Assembly (NCBI GenBank): GCA_049325275.1
Contig: JBMOLU010000085.1
Coordinates: 78,021-142,020, forward strand
Source of the DNA: CAIQJJ01 sp049325275
GTDB taxonomy: Bacteria; Chloroflexota; Anaerolineae; Anaerolineales; UBA4823
Reading direction: 5' to 3'
Length of the DNA stretch: 64,000 bases
Position 1 is the first letter of the stretch, and each line of letters opens with the position of its first letter. The translations under genes were made by a program, and so were the position numbers. Shown here one piece after another: positions 34,243-42,725 of this stretch. Below the pieces are notes generated by a model. The model did no database searches and had not been told where the DNA came from. It saw nothing but the letters and a program-made list of their open reading frames with translations.

Positions 34243-35738
34243 TAGACACCTCCTACCAGCCGCAGGATATTCTCGACACCCGATTCGATCAGGGGAGCCA
34301 TGACCGACGGATAGACACCAATCGCAACCATAATGACACAGATCAACACGAGGGCCACTTTATCGAGCACGGTCACGTCACCGATGGCATGCGTGCCGGC
34401 GGCCTCGTCGCCGTATTCAAAGGCCGGCGGCAGCGCGCCGAAGAAAACCTTGCCGATGATGCGGATGATGTACGATGCCGTGATCACGATCGAGATGGCC
34501 GCCAAGATCGCTACCCATGGCTGCACGCGCCATACGCCCATGAAAATCGGAAACTCGGCCACGAATCCTGACAGCCCCGGCATGCCCATCGAAACCAGGC
34601 CGCCGAGGATGAAAGCCACCGTCACCAGCGGCATCTTCTTCGAGATGCCGCCCAGTTCGGGAATCTGGCGCGTGTGCGTACGGTCGTAGATCATGCCGAC
34701 CACGGCGAAGAAAAGCGCCGTCATGACCCCGTGCGAGAACATTTGCAGGCCGGCCCCCACCAGCCCTTCCTTGGTCAGGGTGGCAAAGCCCAACATCACC
34801 AGACCCATGTGCGAAACGGAGGAGAATCCGATGACGTACTTGAAATCCTTCTGCACCATGGCGATGAAGGCCCCATAGACCACGTTGACGGTCGCCAGGC
34901 CCAGGATCAGCCACTTCCAGAAGACGGCGCCTTCGGGCAGCAGCATGATGCCGACGCGCAGGGCGGCAAAAGCGCCCAGCTTCATCAGCACCCCGGCGTG
35001 GAACATCGAAACCGCCGTGGGAGCGGCCACGTGGCCGTCGGGCGACCAGTTGTGGAAGGGGAAGATGCCCCCCAGGATGGCGAAGCCAAGGAAAACCGGC
35101 AGGAACCAGACTTGCTGGAACTGCGTGGAGAAACCGGCCCTCTCCAGCGCCAGCATATCGAATGTATTCAGCCCTGACTCGAAATACATCACCAATGCGC
35201 CGACCAGGGCGATCACCGAGCCGACAAAAAGATAGAGCGTCAGCTTCATGGCAGCATATTCGCGCGTCTTTACCCAGCCCCAGATGGCGATCAACAAATA
35301 CATCGGGAAAACGGCGATCTCGTAGAAGAAAAACAACATGAACAGATCGAGCGAAACGAAGACGCCAAACACCCCACTGGCCAGGATGAACAGGAAAGCG
35401 AAGAACTCGCGCGGCCGGTCTTCGATTCCCCAGGAGATCAGCACGCCGGTGAACATGACCACGCCGGTCAGCAGCACCAAGGGAGCGCTCATGCCATCGA
35501 CGCCCACATAGTAGGAAATCCCCAGGAAGGGCAGCCAGGCGTATTTTTCGATGAACTGGTACCCGCCGATTTGCGTGTTATAGGCGAAATAAACCCAGAT
35601 CGAAAGCAGCAGGGCAAAAGTGGCCGCCGCCAGCGCCGCAGCGCGGATTTCACCTTTGCGCTCGGCCGGAAAGAGCAAAATCAGCAATCCGGCAACGATG
35701 GGGGCGAAAACAATGGCGCTCAAAATAGGAAATGGCAT
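34242..35738 (-). CDS. nuoM: NADH-quinone oxidoreductase subunit M (second copy)
   Basis: 498 residues from an ATG behind GAGGTGTTCC. NuoM signature segments include FFFYEIAVFPMYLLIAIWG with the conserved Glu, the FPFHNWSPDGHVAAPTAVSM quinone-side loop, and QKDFKYVIGFSSVSHMGLVMLG with the pumping Lys. It is a paralogue of the next upstream gene, sharing the same order of motifs, but with HNWSPDGH where the other has HTWLPDAH. Two NuoM copies are also known in some cyanobacterial and Chloroflexota complexes. Each antiporter-like subunit is thought to move one proton per turnover. Confidence 0.94.
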   Translation of the reverse strand: MPFPILSAIVFAPIVAGLLILLFPAERKGEIRAAALAAATFALLLSIWVYFAYNTQIGGYQFIEKYAWLPFLGISYYVGVDGMSAPLVLLTGVVMFTGVLISWGIEDRPREFFAFLFILASGVFGVFVSLDLFMLFFFYEIAVFPMYLLIAIWGWVKTREYAAMKLTLYLFVGSVIALVGALVMYFESGLNTFDMLALERAGFSTQFQQVWFLPVFLGFAILGGIFPFHNWSPDGHVAAPTAVSMFHAGVLMKLGAFAALRVGIMLLPEGAVFWKWLILGLATVNVVYGAFIAMVQKDFKYVIGFSSVSHMGLVMLGFATLTKEGLVGAGLQMFSHGVMTALFFAVVGMIYDRTHTRQIPELGGISKKMPLVTVAFILGGLVSMGMPGLSGFVAEFPIFMGVWRVQPWVAILAAISIVITASYIIRIIGKVFFGALPPAFEYGDEAAGTHAIGDVTVLDKVALVLICVIMVAIGVYPSVMAPLIESGVENILRLVGGV

Positions 35739-35765
35739 GGAACACCTCAAATCAGGCAGAATCCG

Positions 35766-37325
35766 CTAGAACAGAACTTTCACCGCATCGTCGATCACGG
35801 CCAACAACCAGCCGGGCCAGACGCCCAGCCAAAGAATCAACACCATCAACGGAAGCATGACGACGATCTCGCGCAAGTTGATCTCCGCCAGGCCGTGCGC
35901 TTCCCAGTGGTGGTTGAGCGGGCCGTGCAGCACCTGCTTGATACCTTTCAAAATGTAGGCGCCGGTAAAAAGCAGGCCGATCATCGCCAGGATCGTGTAG
36001 AGGGTCATGACCGGCCAGGCACCGCGCACCACCAGGAACTCGGAAACGAAACCGTTCAAGCCGGGCAGGCCGAGGGAGGCCATGGAGGTGAAAATCAACA
36101 TGCCACCGTAGATCGGTACGAGCGGGAACAGGCCGCCGAAGTCGTTCAGGTTACGCGTGTGCGTGCGCTCGTAAATCACGCCGACCAGGAAGAACATCCC
36201 CGCCGCCGACAGGCCGTGGTTGAACATCTGCAGCACGGCGCCATCCATTGCCAGCACCGCATCCTTGCTGCCGGCGGCATAGGCCGCCGCGGCAATGCCG
36301 AGCACGACAAAACCCATGTGATTGACCGAGGAATAAGCCACCAGGCGCTTGAAATCGTTCTGCCCGAAGGCGGCAAAGGCGCCAAAGACGATCGCCAGCA
36401 CGGCCAGCAGGCCCAGCCAGGGGGCGTAGAGGCGCGATTCGAGCGGGTAGAGCGGCAGCACCAGGCGCAGGAAACCGTACGCGCCGAGCTTGAGCAGCAC
36501 ACCGGCCAGGATCATCGAGCCGGCCGTCGGCGCCTCGGTGTGCGCATCGGGCAGCCAGGTGTGGAAGGGCCAGACGGGCACCTTGACTGCGAAGGCGATC
36601 ACGAAGGCCCAGAAAGCCACCGCCTTGACGGCGGCAACCGGAATATTGAAGGGGATATTGGCAAGCTGTGTCAGGCCGGGCCAGACCTCGAACAGCCGGG
36701 GTAGATCGTACGTGCCGGCGGCGATGCCGATCATTTGGATGGCCAGCAGCAGGCCGAGCGAACCGGCCATGGTGAAAATGATGAATTTGAAGGAAGCGTA
36801 TGTACGCGCCGGGAGCGAAAAGCCCTTCCAGACTTCACGCTCGCCCTTCTCGCTGCCCCACTGGTTGATCAGGAAGTACATCGGCACGAGGCCGATCTCC
36901 CAGAAAACGAAGAAGAGCAGCAGATCGAGCGAAAGGAAAACGCCCAGCATTCCCGTTTCGAGGAACAGAAACAGGAACAGATAAGCCTTGACACGATCTT
37001 CCACGCTGAAGGAGGCCAGAATGGCGATCGGAGTCAGCAGCGTGGTCAGCAGGACCATCGCCAGCGAGATGCCATCCACGCCCAGGTGGTAACTGGAATG
37101 GATCGCCGCATACCAGACGGCCTGCTGCTCGAACTGGAATCCCGCCTGCCCGCGCTGGAAGTTGAACCACAACACCAGCGCCAGCCCGAGGGGGATCAGG
37201 CTGCCCAGCAGGGCTACCCAGCGCAAGACGGCTTTCTCTTCCCTGGGGATCAGCAGCAGGAACAGCGCCACCAGCGTGGGCACGAACAGGATGAGTGAGA
37301 GGAGATTATTCAAAATAAAGTCCAT
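35766..37325 (-). CDS. nuoM: NADH-quinone oxidoreductase subunit M (first copy)
   Basis: 519 residues from an ATG with a GGGAG site; an upstream in-frame GTG-type extension adds non-conserved residues and was rejected. The motifs FFVFWEIGLVPMYFLINQWG (conserved Glu), VWPFHTWLPDAHTEAPTAGS and QNDFKRLVAYSSVNHMGFVV are those of classic NuoM. About 14 membrane helices. It begins 55 bp after nuoL, with a small GC-rich hairpin (37353-37368) in the gap. The HTWLPDAH form makes this the canonical copy, and the next gene the divergent one. Confidence 0.95.
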   Translation of the reverse strand: MDFILNNLLSLILFVPTLVALFLLLIPREEKAVLRWVALLGSLIPLGLALVLWFNFQRGQAGFQFEQQAVWYAAIHSSYHLGVDGISLAMVLLTTLLTPIAILASFSVEDRVKAYLFLFLFLETGMLGVFLSLDLLLFFVFWEIGLVPMYFLINQWGSEKGEREVWKGFSLPARTYASFKFIIFTMAGSLGLLLAIQMIGIAAGTYDLPRLFEVWPGLTQLANIPFNIPVAAVKAVAFWAFVIAFAVKVPVWPFHTWLPDAHTEAPTAGSMILAGVLLKLGAYGFLRLVLPLYPLESRLYAPWLGLLAVLAIVFGAFAAFGQNDFKRLVAYSSVNHMGFVVLGIAAAAYAAGSKDAVLAMDGAVLQMFNHGLSAAGMFFLVGVIYERTHTRNLNDFGGLFPLVPIYGGMLIFTSMASLGLPGLNGFVSEFLVVRGAWPVMTLYTILAMIGLLFTGAYILKGIKQVLHGPLNHHWEAHGLAEINLREIVVMLPLMVLILWLGVWPGWLLAVIDDAVKVLF

Positions 37326-37380
37326 ACCGTACTCCCGGCCACCAAAAACCAGCCGGCCAACCGGCCGGAAGACCAACACG

Positions 37381-39555
37381 CTAACACATTAACCAAAAAA
37401 CCACCATCCCGACCACGAAAATCACAGCAGCGATCATGTACTGCTGCACCCGCCCGGTCTGGATGACCTTCAAGAACTGGCCGAATTCGTTCGTAAACGA
37501 GCCGACCTTGTCGCCGGCGCCGTTGACCACCGGCAGATCGAAACGCTCGCGCAACGCCGCCCCCAGCATAGGGAAAACACGCGCCACGCCGTGTAAGATG
37601 CCATCGATGCCGCGCCGGTCCATCCAGGCCGATGTGAAGGTTTCGGAAAACCAGATCGCCGGCCGGACCACGCGCAAGTCGTACAACTCATCGATGTAAT
37701 ACTTGTTTTTCAGCCAACGATAAAGCCCGCGCAGGTACTTTTGCAGCGGATCGGCCTCACCGGCCTGGAAATTGCGGTAAAGGAAGTAGCCCCCCGCCAA
37801 ACCGAGCAGGGCAATGACCACAGAGATCGCCATCGGCCAAATGCTAAACGGCAACAATTCCGGATGCTCCGGCAGCGTACCGCCGACGAATTCATGCATC
37901 CAGTTGGGAATGGCGCCCTGCGTCAGGCCCTCGGGAATGCCGATCCAGCCAAGCCCGACGGCAAACACCGACAGGACGATCAACGGCACCGTCATCGTCC
38001 AGGGCGTTTCGTGGGCGTGACCGGCTTCCTTGGTGCGGGGCTTGCCGAGGAAGGTCAGCGTGATCTGGCGGGCGGTATAGAAGGCGGTCAGCAAGGCCGA
38101 AACGGCCAGGACGCCGAAAACGATCCAATGCTTGTGGCCGAAAGCGTCGGCTAGGATTTCGTCCTTCGACCAGAAACCGGCCGTGACGAAGGGAAAGCCC
38201 GCAAGCGCCAGGCCGCCGATCAGGAAGGTGATGAAGGTCAGCGGCATTTTGTGGCGCAGGCCGCCCATATTCATCATATCCTGCGGATCGACCTTGTGGT
38301 TGCCCGTGTGAAGCACGCCGTGCTCGACCCCGTGAATGACCGAACCGGAACCCAGGAAGAGCAGCGCCTTGAAGAAGGCGTGCGTCATCAGGTGGAAGGC
38401 GGCCGCCACGTAGGCGCCGATGCCCAGGGCGGCGATCATGTAGCCGAGTTGCGAAATCGTTGAGTAAGCGAGCACGCGCTTGATGTCGTTCTGCGCCACG
38501 GCGATGGTAGCGGCGAAGAGGGCCGTAAACGCCCCGACGACGGCCATCAACGTCATGGCCGGGGTCAGCGGGCTGCCTTCGTGCCAGCCGGCCGAGAGCA
38601 GCGGAAACATGCGAATCACCATGTAAACGCCGGCCGAGACCATCGTGGCGGCATGGATCATGGCCGAAACGGGCGTCGGGCCTTCCATCGCGTCGGGCAG
38701 CCAAACGTGGAGCGGGAACTGCGCCGATTTGCCGATCGTGCCGATGAAGAGCAGGATGCCGATCAGCCCGGCAGCGCTCAGCCCCGGCACGCCGATCAGC
38801 GCCTGGGTCTGCACCAGCTTGTGCATGATGCCTTCGTCGAAGAAAATCGCGCGGAAATTGAGCGTGCCTGCCTCCGAATACAGGTAGACCACACCCAAGA
38901 GCATGAAAACATCGCCGATGCGGGTCGTCATGAAGGCTTTGATCGCCGCAGCGCGCGCCGAGGGCCTGGCATACCAGAAGCCGATCAGCAAATACGAGCA
39001 CAAGCCCATGATCTCCCAGCCGACGAAAAGTGTCAGCAGGTTATCGGAGACGACCAGGGTGTACATGCCGAAGGCGAACAGGGCGATGAAGGCAAAGAAG
39101 CGCGAATACATCGGCTCGACCGAGGGGACCACGTGCGTTTCTGCGCCGTGCCCGTGCAGCGTGACCCCGTGCGGCGGCAAGCCGGGATGGTCGTGGTCGC
39201 CCGCCGGCTGGCCGTAGTTGTGGTAGCCTACCGAATAGATGAAGATCATCAGCACCGTCCAGGCGACGAAGAACAGCGAAACCGCCGTGAGCGGATCGAC
39301 CGCCACGCCGATTTTCAGCGGCTCGCCCAGGCCCACCGGCAGCCAATCGACGGCCGAGGCGAAGGGATGCTCGCCCAGGTGCGCCACCCCAATCGCACGC
39401 ACGAAGACAATCATACTGCCCAGCCATGAAAGGAAGGCGGCTGCGATGGCGATCGAGTGGCTGAGCGCCTTGCTCCGGTTGGTCAGCAGGACGATCAGGG
39501 CAAAGGCGATCAGCGGTGGCAGCGGGAGAAGCCAGATGAGCGTTTCTGTTGTCAT
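37381..39555 (-). CDS. nuoL: NADH-quinone oxidoreductase subunit L
   Basis: 724 residues. The core helices contain LFVGWEIMGLCSYLLIGFW with the conserved Glu, PLHVWLPDAMEGPTPVSAMI, and QNDIKRVLAYSTISQLGYM with conserved Lys. Beyond the antiporter core lies the extended C-terminal lateral helix (about residues 600-700) that ties NuoL, M and N together, with KYYIDELYDLRVVRP before the last membrane helix, as in NuoL. A His-rich loop near residues 110-135 is unusual but not conserved in function. ATG with GGAGGTTTC upstream. Confidence 0.96.
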   Translation of the reverse strand: MTTETLIWLLPLPPLIAFALIVLLTNRSKALSHSIAIAAAFLSWLGSMIVFVRAIGVAHLGEHPFASAVDWLPVGLGEPLKIGVAVDPLTAVSLFFVAWTVLMIFIYSVGYHNYGQPAGDHDHPGLPPHGVTLHGHGAETHVVPSVEPMYSRFFAFIALFAFGMYTLVVSDNLLTLFVGWEIMGLCSYLLIGFWYARPSARAAAIKAFMTTRIGDVFMLLGVVYLYSEAGTLNFRAIFFDEGIMHKLVQTQALIGVPGLSAAGLIGILLFIGTIGKSAQFPLHVWLPDAMEGPTPVSAMIHAATMVSAGVYMVIRMFPLLSAGWHEGSPLTPAMTLMAVVGAFTALFAATIAVAQNDIKRVLAYSTISQLGYMIAALGIGAYVAAAFHLMTHAFFKALLFLGSGSVIHGVEHGVLHTGNHKVDPQDMMNMGGLRHKMPLTFITFLIGGLALAGFPFVTAGFWSKDEILADAFGHKHWIVFGVLAVSALLTAFYTARQITLTFLGKPRTKEAGHAHETPWTMTVPLIVLSVFAVGLGWIGIPEGLTQGAIPNWMHEFVGGTLPEHPELLPFSIWPMAISVVIALLGLAGGYFLYRNFQAGEADPLQKYLRGLYRWLKNKYYIDELYDLRVVRPAIWFSETFTSAWMDRRGIDGILHGVARVFPMLGAALRERFDLPVVNGAGDKVGSFTNEFGQFLKVIQTGRVQQYMIAAVIFVVGMVVFWLMC

Positions 39556-39578
39556 GAAACCTCCGAAAATTCACGCAT

Positions 39579-39887
39579 CTACCATTTCAGCAAATTGATG
39601 TCTTCGGCCACGACCGTGTTGCGGCGACGATAGATCGACAGCACCAGCGCCAGGCCCACGGCCACCTCGGCGGCCGCCACGGCAAAGATCAGGATGGCAA
39701 AAACCTGCCCGCCCAGCATTTCGGGGGCGCGGTAACGCCAGAAGGCCACCAGGTTGACATTGGCGGCGTTGAGCATCAGCTCGATGCCCATCAGGATCGC
39801 CACGGCATTACGCCGCACCAGCACGCCGTACAACCCGATGGAAAAGAGACCGGCTGCGAAAATCAAATACCATGACAAGGGGATCAT
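39579..39887 (-). CDS. nuoK: NADH-quinone oxidoreductase subunit K
   Basis: 102 residues, three membrane helices. The two conserved Glu residues of the proton path are visible in LMGIELMLNAANVNLVAFW and VAAAEVAVGLALVLSIYRRR. A GGAGG site precedes the ATG. It lies 23 bp before nuoL and 60 bp after nuoJ. Confidence 0.97.
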   Translation of the reverse strand: MIPLSWYLIFAAGLFSIGLYGVLVRRNAVAILMGIELMLNAANVNLVAFWRYRAPEMLGGQVFAILIFAVAAAEVAVGLALVLSIYRRRNTVVAEDINLLKW

Positions 39888-39947
39888 TCTGCCTCCGATA
39901 CAAGAAGACGCCAGCGATCAAGCGTGCGCCGACGTATCCCGTACACT

Positions 39948-40466
39948 TCACGCATCGTGTTTGCGCTCACGCGCCACCCAAATGGCGCCAATCATCGCCG
40001 CCACGAGCAGGATCGAAGCCAACTCGAAGGGCAGCACGTACCCGTCGGGCGAGACCAATTGGGCGCCCAACTGCTTGAGCAAATCGTTGGAACCAACCGT
40101 TAACGGTGGGGGCGGCTCGACGAAACCCGGCCACAGGCGCATCAGCCATACCAGCGCAAAGAAAAAGCCTGCCGAGGCCAACGCCGGCAGCCACCAGCCG
40201 CGGTTGGTTTGCAGGCGGTCGCTCTTTGGCGCCACCGGCGAAACCATGACCATCAACACGAACAGGATGGCAATCGCCCCGATGTAGACGACCACCTGCA
40301 CCACAGCCAGGAACGTGGCGTTGAGCATGGCGTACAACACGGCCACGCCCGCCAGCGTGACGATCAGCCAGAGGGCCGAGTGCACCAGGTTGTTGGAGGA
40401 AACGACCTCCAACGCAGCCAACAAGGAGATGAAAAGAACCGCAAGAAAGACGATTTGCAGGATCAT
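39948..40466 (-). CDS. nuoJ: NADH-quinone oxidoreductase subunit J
   Basis: 172 residues, five membrane helices. NuoJ motifs are SNNLVHSALWLIVTLAGVAVLYAML and VQVVVYIGAIAILFVLMVM, the latter containing the pi-bulge Tyr-Ile-Gly segment. The ATG at 40466 overlaps the nuoH stop by four bases; longer in-frame readings run into nuoH and were rejected. The C-terminal helix FELASILLVAAMIGAIWVAR completes the family pattern. Confidence 0.96.
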   Translation of the reverse strand: MILQIVFLAVLFISLLAALEVVSSNNLVHSALWLIVTLAGVAVLYAMLNATFLAVVQVVVYIGAIAILFVLMVMVSPVAPKSDRLQTNRGWWLPALASAGFFFALVWLMRLWPGFVEPPPPLTVGSNDLLKQLGAQLVSPDGYVLPFELASILLVAAMIGAIWVARERKHDA

Positions 40467-41734
40467 GACACAGCTCCATCTTGCGCCGGATTCGCATCCG
40501 CCACGGCGGGCTTCTGGGGCGGCACGGCCGTGGGCCGGGGCGTACCGATCACGGGCACCACGCGGGCGCGCTCGGCACGCCGCGCCAGCCACCAGAAAGC
40601 GGCGAAGATCAGCCCGTTGGTTGCCAGGTGAACGAGCACGTAGGGCAGTGTACTCTCCCCCAGCCCCCAGCCCAGGCCGCTCAGCATCTTTTCGACGATG
40701 GCGGTAACCATCAACAGGACCAACGCCAGCGGGGTGAGCACTTTCCAATTGAAGTTCAACATCTGATCGATGCGGAAGCGCGGCAGGGCGATGCGCATCA
40801 GCACCACAACGAAGTAGACTGCGGAGGCCTTCAGGAACAGGTAAAAGACCCCCAGAATCGGCCACTGTTCGGCAAACGGGCCGCGCCAGCCGCCGAGGAA
40901 GAGCGTGGCCATCAAGAGCGAGACGGTGAAGGCGTGCAAGAATTCGCCGACGAAAAACATGCCGAATTTCAACCCCGAATACTCCACCTGGAACCCGGCC
41001 ACGATTTCCGACTCGGCCTCGAGCAAGTCGAACGGGGCGCGCCCCAATTCGGCCTGCGAGGTGATCAGGAAGATCAACGCTGCCAGCGGCGCAACCAGGA
41101 TAAACCACACCGACTGCGACTGGACGATGCTGTTGACGCCCATCGTGCGTGCCAGGAGCACCGGCACCAGCAGCGCCAGCACCATTGGCACTTCGTACGC
41201 CACCATCTGCGAGACGGTGCGGAAGGCGCCGATCAGGGCGTATTTGTTGTTGGAGGCCCAACCGGCCAGGATGATCCCCAAGGTGCCAATCGCACCCACG
41301 GCAACGATGTAGAGAACGCCCACATCAATGTTGGCGCCGTAGATGGTTGGCGCCAACGGCAGCACCGCCCAGATCAACAGAACCGCCGAAACGGCCAGGA
41401 TCGGGGCCAGGTTGTAGGGCACTTTGTCGGCCCCATCGGGCGTGATGTACTCTTTGGTGAAGATCTTGATCATGTCGGGAAAGGTCTGCAAGATGCCCCA
41501 GGGACCGACGCGGTTCGGGCCGAGGCGGTCTTGAATGCGGGCATACAGCTTGCGCTCGACCCAGATCAGCAAAACGACCAGCAAGAGCGCCACCATACAG
41601 ACCACGAAAGCGCCCAAAAGCTGGTTGATGATCGTGGCGACATCCGCCGGAACCCCCCACCCGGTCAACAGGCCGTGCAGCCAGCCGGCAATCCAATTGA
41701 CGGGATCTTTGAGAAACTCCAGAAAAGCATTCAT
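40463..41734 (-). CDS. nuoH: NADH-quinone oxidoreductase subunit H
   Basis: 423 residues with eight to nine membrane helices, longer than E. coli NuoH (325) because of a Pro-rich cytoplasmic tail ending in ANPAQDGAVS. Conserved parts include WVERKLYARIQDRLGPNRVGPWG, FDLLEAESEIVAGFQVEYSG with the Glu-rich quinone-channel loop, and LPRFRIDQMLNFNWK. NuoH links the quinone site to the proton pumps. The ATG at 41734 has GGGAG 7 nt upstream; GTG at 41740 is too close to it. A strong hairpin lies between this gene and nuoA. Confidence 0.96.
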   Translation of the reverse strand: MNAFLEFLKDPVNWIAGWLHGLLTGWGVPADVATIINQLLGAFVVCMVALLLVVLLIWVERKLYARIQDRLGPNRVGPWGILQTFPDMIKIFTKEYITPDGADKVPYNLAPILAVSAVLLIWAVLPLAPTIYGANIDVGVLYIVAVGAIGTLGIILAGWASNNKYALIGAFRTVSQMVAYEVPMVLALLVPVLLARTMGVNSIVQSQSVWFILVAPLAALIFLITSQAELGRAPFDLLEAESEIVAGFQVEYSGLKFGMFFVGEFLHAFTVSLLMATLFLGGWRGPFAEQWPILGVFYLFLKASAVYFVVVLMRIALPRFRIDQMLNFNWKVLTPLALVLLMVTAIVEKMLSGLGWGLGESTLPYVLVHLATNGLIFAAFWWLARRAERARVVPVIGTPRPTAVPPQKPAVADANPAQDGAVS

Positions 41735-41765
41735 CCGCACACTCCCAGACGTATTCGACCTTCAA

Positions 41766-41805
41766 CAACAACAAAGGCTGAAGATCACTTCAGCCTTTGT
41801 TGTTG
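41766..41805. terminator. Perfect 18-bp hairpin between nuoA and nuoH
   Basis: An 18-nt arm (41766-41783) and its exact complement (41788-41805) enclose a 4-nt loop. The core GGCTGAAG/CTTCAGCC is flanked by AACAACAAA on one side and TTTGTTGTT on the other, so it has the form of a bidirectional intrinsic terminator. It lies inside the nuo run, 11 bp after the nuoA stop, and would reduce transcription of the downstream subunit genes. Confidence 0.75.
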
Positions 41806-41815
41806 GCCAAAACGG

Positions 41816-42172
41816 CTATACCCATTCCAGCACGCCCTTGCGCCAGGCGGCCAGCAGCTCGACGAATAAGACAAGAATGAAGATCACCCCCGAGACCACA
41901 CCGAACAGATTCAATTGGTCGAACGCCACGGCCCAGGGAAACAGGAAAACCAGTTCGACATCGAAAATCAGAAACGTCAGGGCGAAAATGTAATACTGCG
42001 CCTTGAACTGCACCCAGGTTTCGCCATAGGTTTCGATGCCGCATTCATAGGTTTGGGTTTTCAAAGGGTGAGATTTGCGAGGCGCCAGGAGACCTGCTAT
42101 CAAGATCGGCGCACCCGGGAAAATGGCAACAATCAGCAAAAACAGGCCAATGTAAATCCAATCACTCGGCAT
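41816..42172 (-). CDS. nuoA: NADH-quinone oxidoreductase subunit A
   Basis: 118 residues, three membrane helices. The family markers are KTQTYECGIETYGETWVQFK (the conserved Cys-Gly loop near the quinone site) and YYIFALTFLIFDVELVFLFPW. A GGAGATGCC ribosome site precedes the ATG. It is first in the cluster; nuoB, C and D, which normally follow, are not present in the window. Confidence 0.96.
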   Translation of the reverse strand: MPSDWIYIGLFLLIVAIFPGAPILIAGLLAPRKSHPLKTQTYECGIETYGETWVQFKAQYYIFALTFLIFDVELVFLFPWAVAFDQLNLFGVVSGVIFILVLFVELLAAWRKGVLEWV

Positions 42173-42245
42173 GGCATCTCCTCTTTATCGTTTCCATAAA
42201 GCACCGTTCGTAAAAACACCACAGATAAAAATGGGTTATGCTGTT

Positions 42246-42274
42246 ACCCTACCACATCTACCGGGCGTTTACAA
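42246..42274 (-). promoter_or_regulatory. Possible promoter for the nuo cluster
   Basis: On the minus strand TTGTAA (42274-42269), 17-bp spacer and TAGGGT (42251-42246) lie about 75 bp before the nuoA ATG. Both boxes are weak matches; it is offered because a promoter must be near. Confidence 0.3.
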
Positions 42275-42553
42275 ATCAGACATAACCGAGTTTATTTTAC
42301 CATAAACGTTTTTGGCTCTCCCGTTTTTTAACAGGATGGATAGCCAGATCTGGGACATTTCTCACAGAAGGCAGAAGGCCTGTGTCATTTCTCACCAGCA
42401 ACCGGTTGGGGTTATGCACAAGCGCTCGCCGTTTCTCTGCCTCGGCGTCACCCCGCGCCTGCGTGGTGAAGGGAAACGACATCATTCGACCGGCAAAAAG
42501 GTGGTTTTTCCATTACAGTCTTGTTAGATCAGACCATTTCGAGCCACGCGAAC

Positions 42554-42582
42554 TTGACAAGCGATCTTTAAGCGCCAACAAT
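42554..42582 (+). promoter_or_regulatory. Promoter for the exported repeat protein
   Basis: TTGACA (42554-42559) is a perfect -35 box, followed by 17 bp and AACAAT (42577-42582), matching four of six at -10. The leader would be about 135 nt, including the CCCATATGGG palindrome and several short stems. Confidence 0.55.
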
Positions 42583-42725
42583 AGTATCAGTGCGTTAGAA
42601 ACCAGCGTTCTTCCGCCCAAAAATATCCCATATGGGTGTATGCGTGGTGGGTATTTCGCGCCCACAGCCCAGGATGGGTATCCTTCCCGTTCTTCAGTAA
42701 AAGAATCCCTAGTTAGGAGGGCCCG

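Larger units (their letters stand above)
42173..42725. other. 553-bp divergent intergenic region
   Basis: Lies between nuoA and the exported repeat protein. It holds a candidate promoter in each direction, a GGCTCTCCCG core at 42314-42323 that also occurs at 51469 beside a REP-like element, a degenerate CGCAGAGG-like direct-repeat tract (about 42430-42472, read on the minus strand), two copies of CATTTCTCAC (near 42357 and 42385), and a perfect palindrome CCCATATGGG at 42627-42636. Short open frames here have poor composition and no clear ribosome sites, so no gene is called. Confidence 0.55.

Noticed and set aside
35571..36704. Long open frame on the plus strand opposite nuoM
   Set aside because: It mirrors the third-position GC bias of nuoM, gives a His/Gln/Arg-rich product without known motifs, and lacks a ribosome site.
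40481..41869. 462-codon open frame antisense to nuoH
   Set aside because: Lies entirely opposite a well-supported NuoH and adjoining hairpin; composition is typical of an antisense shadow.
42590..42725. Riboswitch in the leader of the exported repeat protein
   Set aside because: Short stems can be drawn but no known riboswitch consensus, such as the c-di-GMP type, could be matched by eye.
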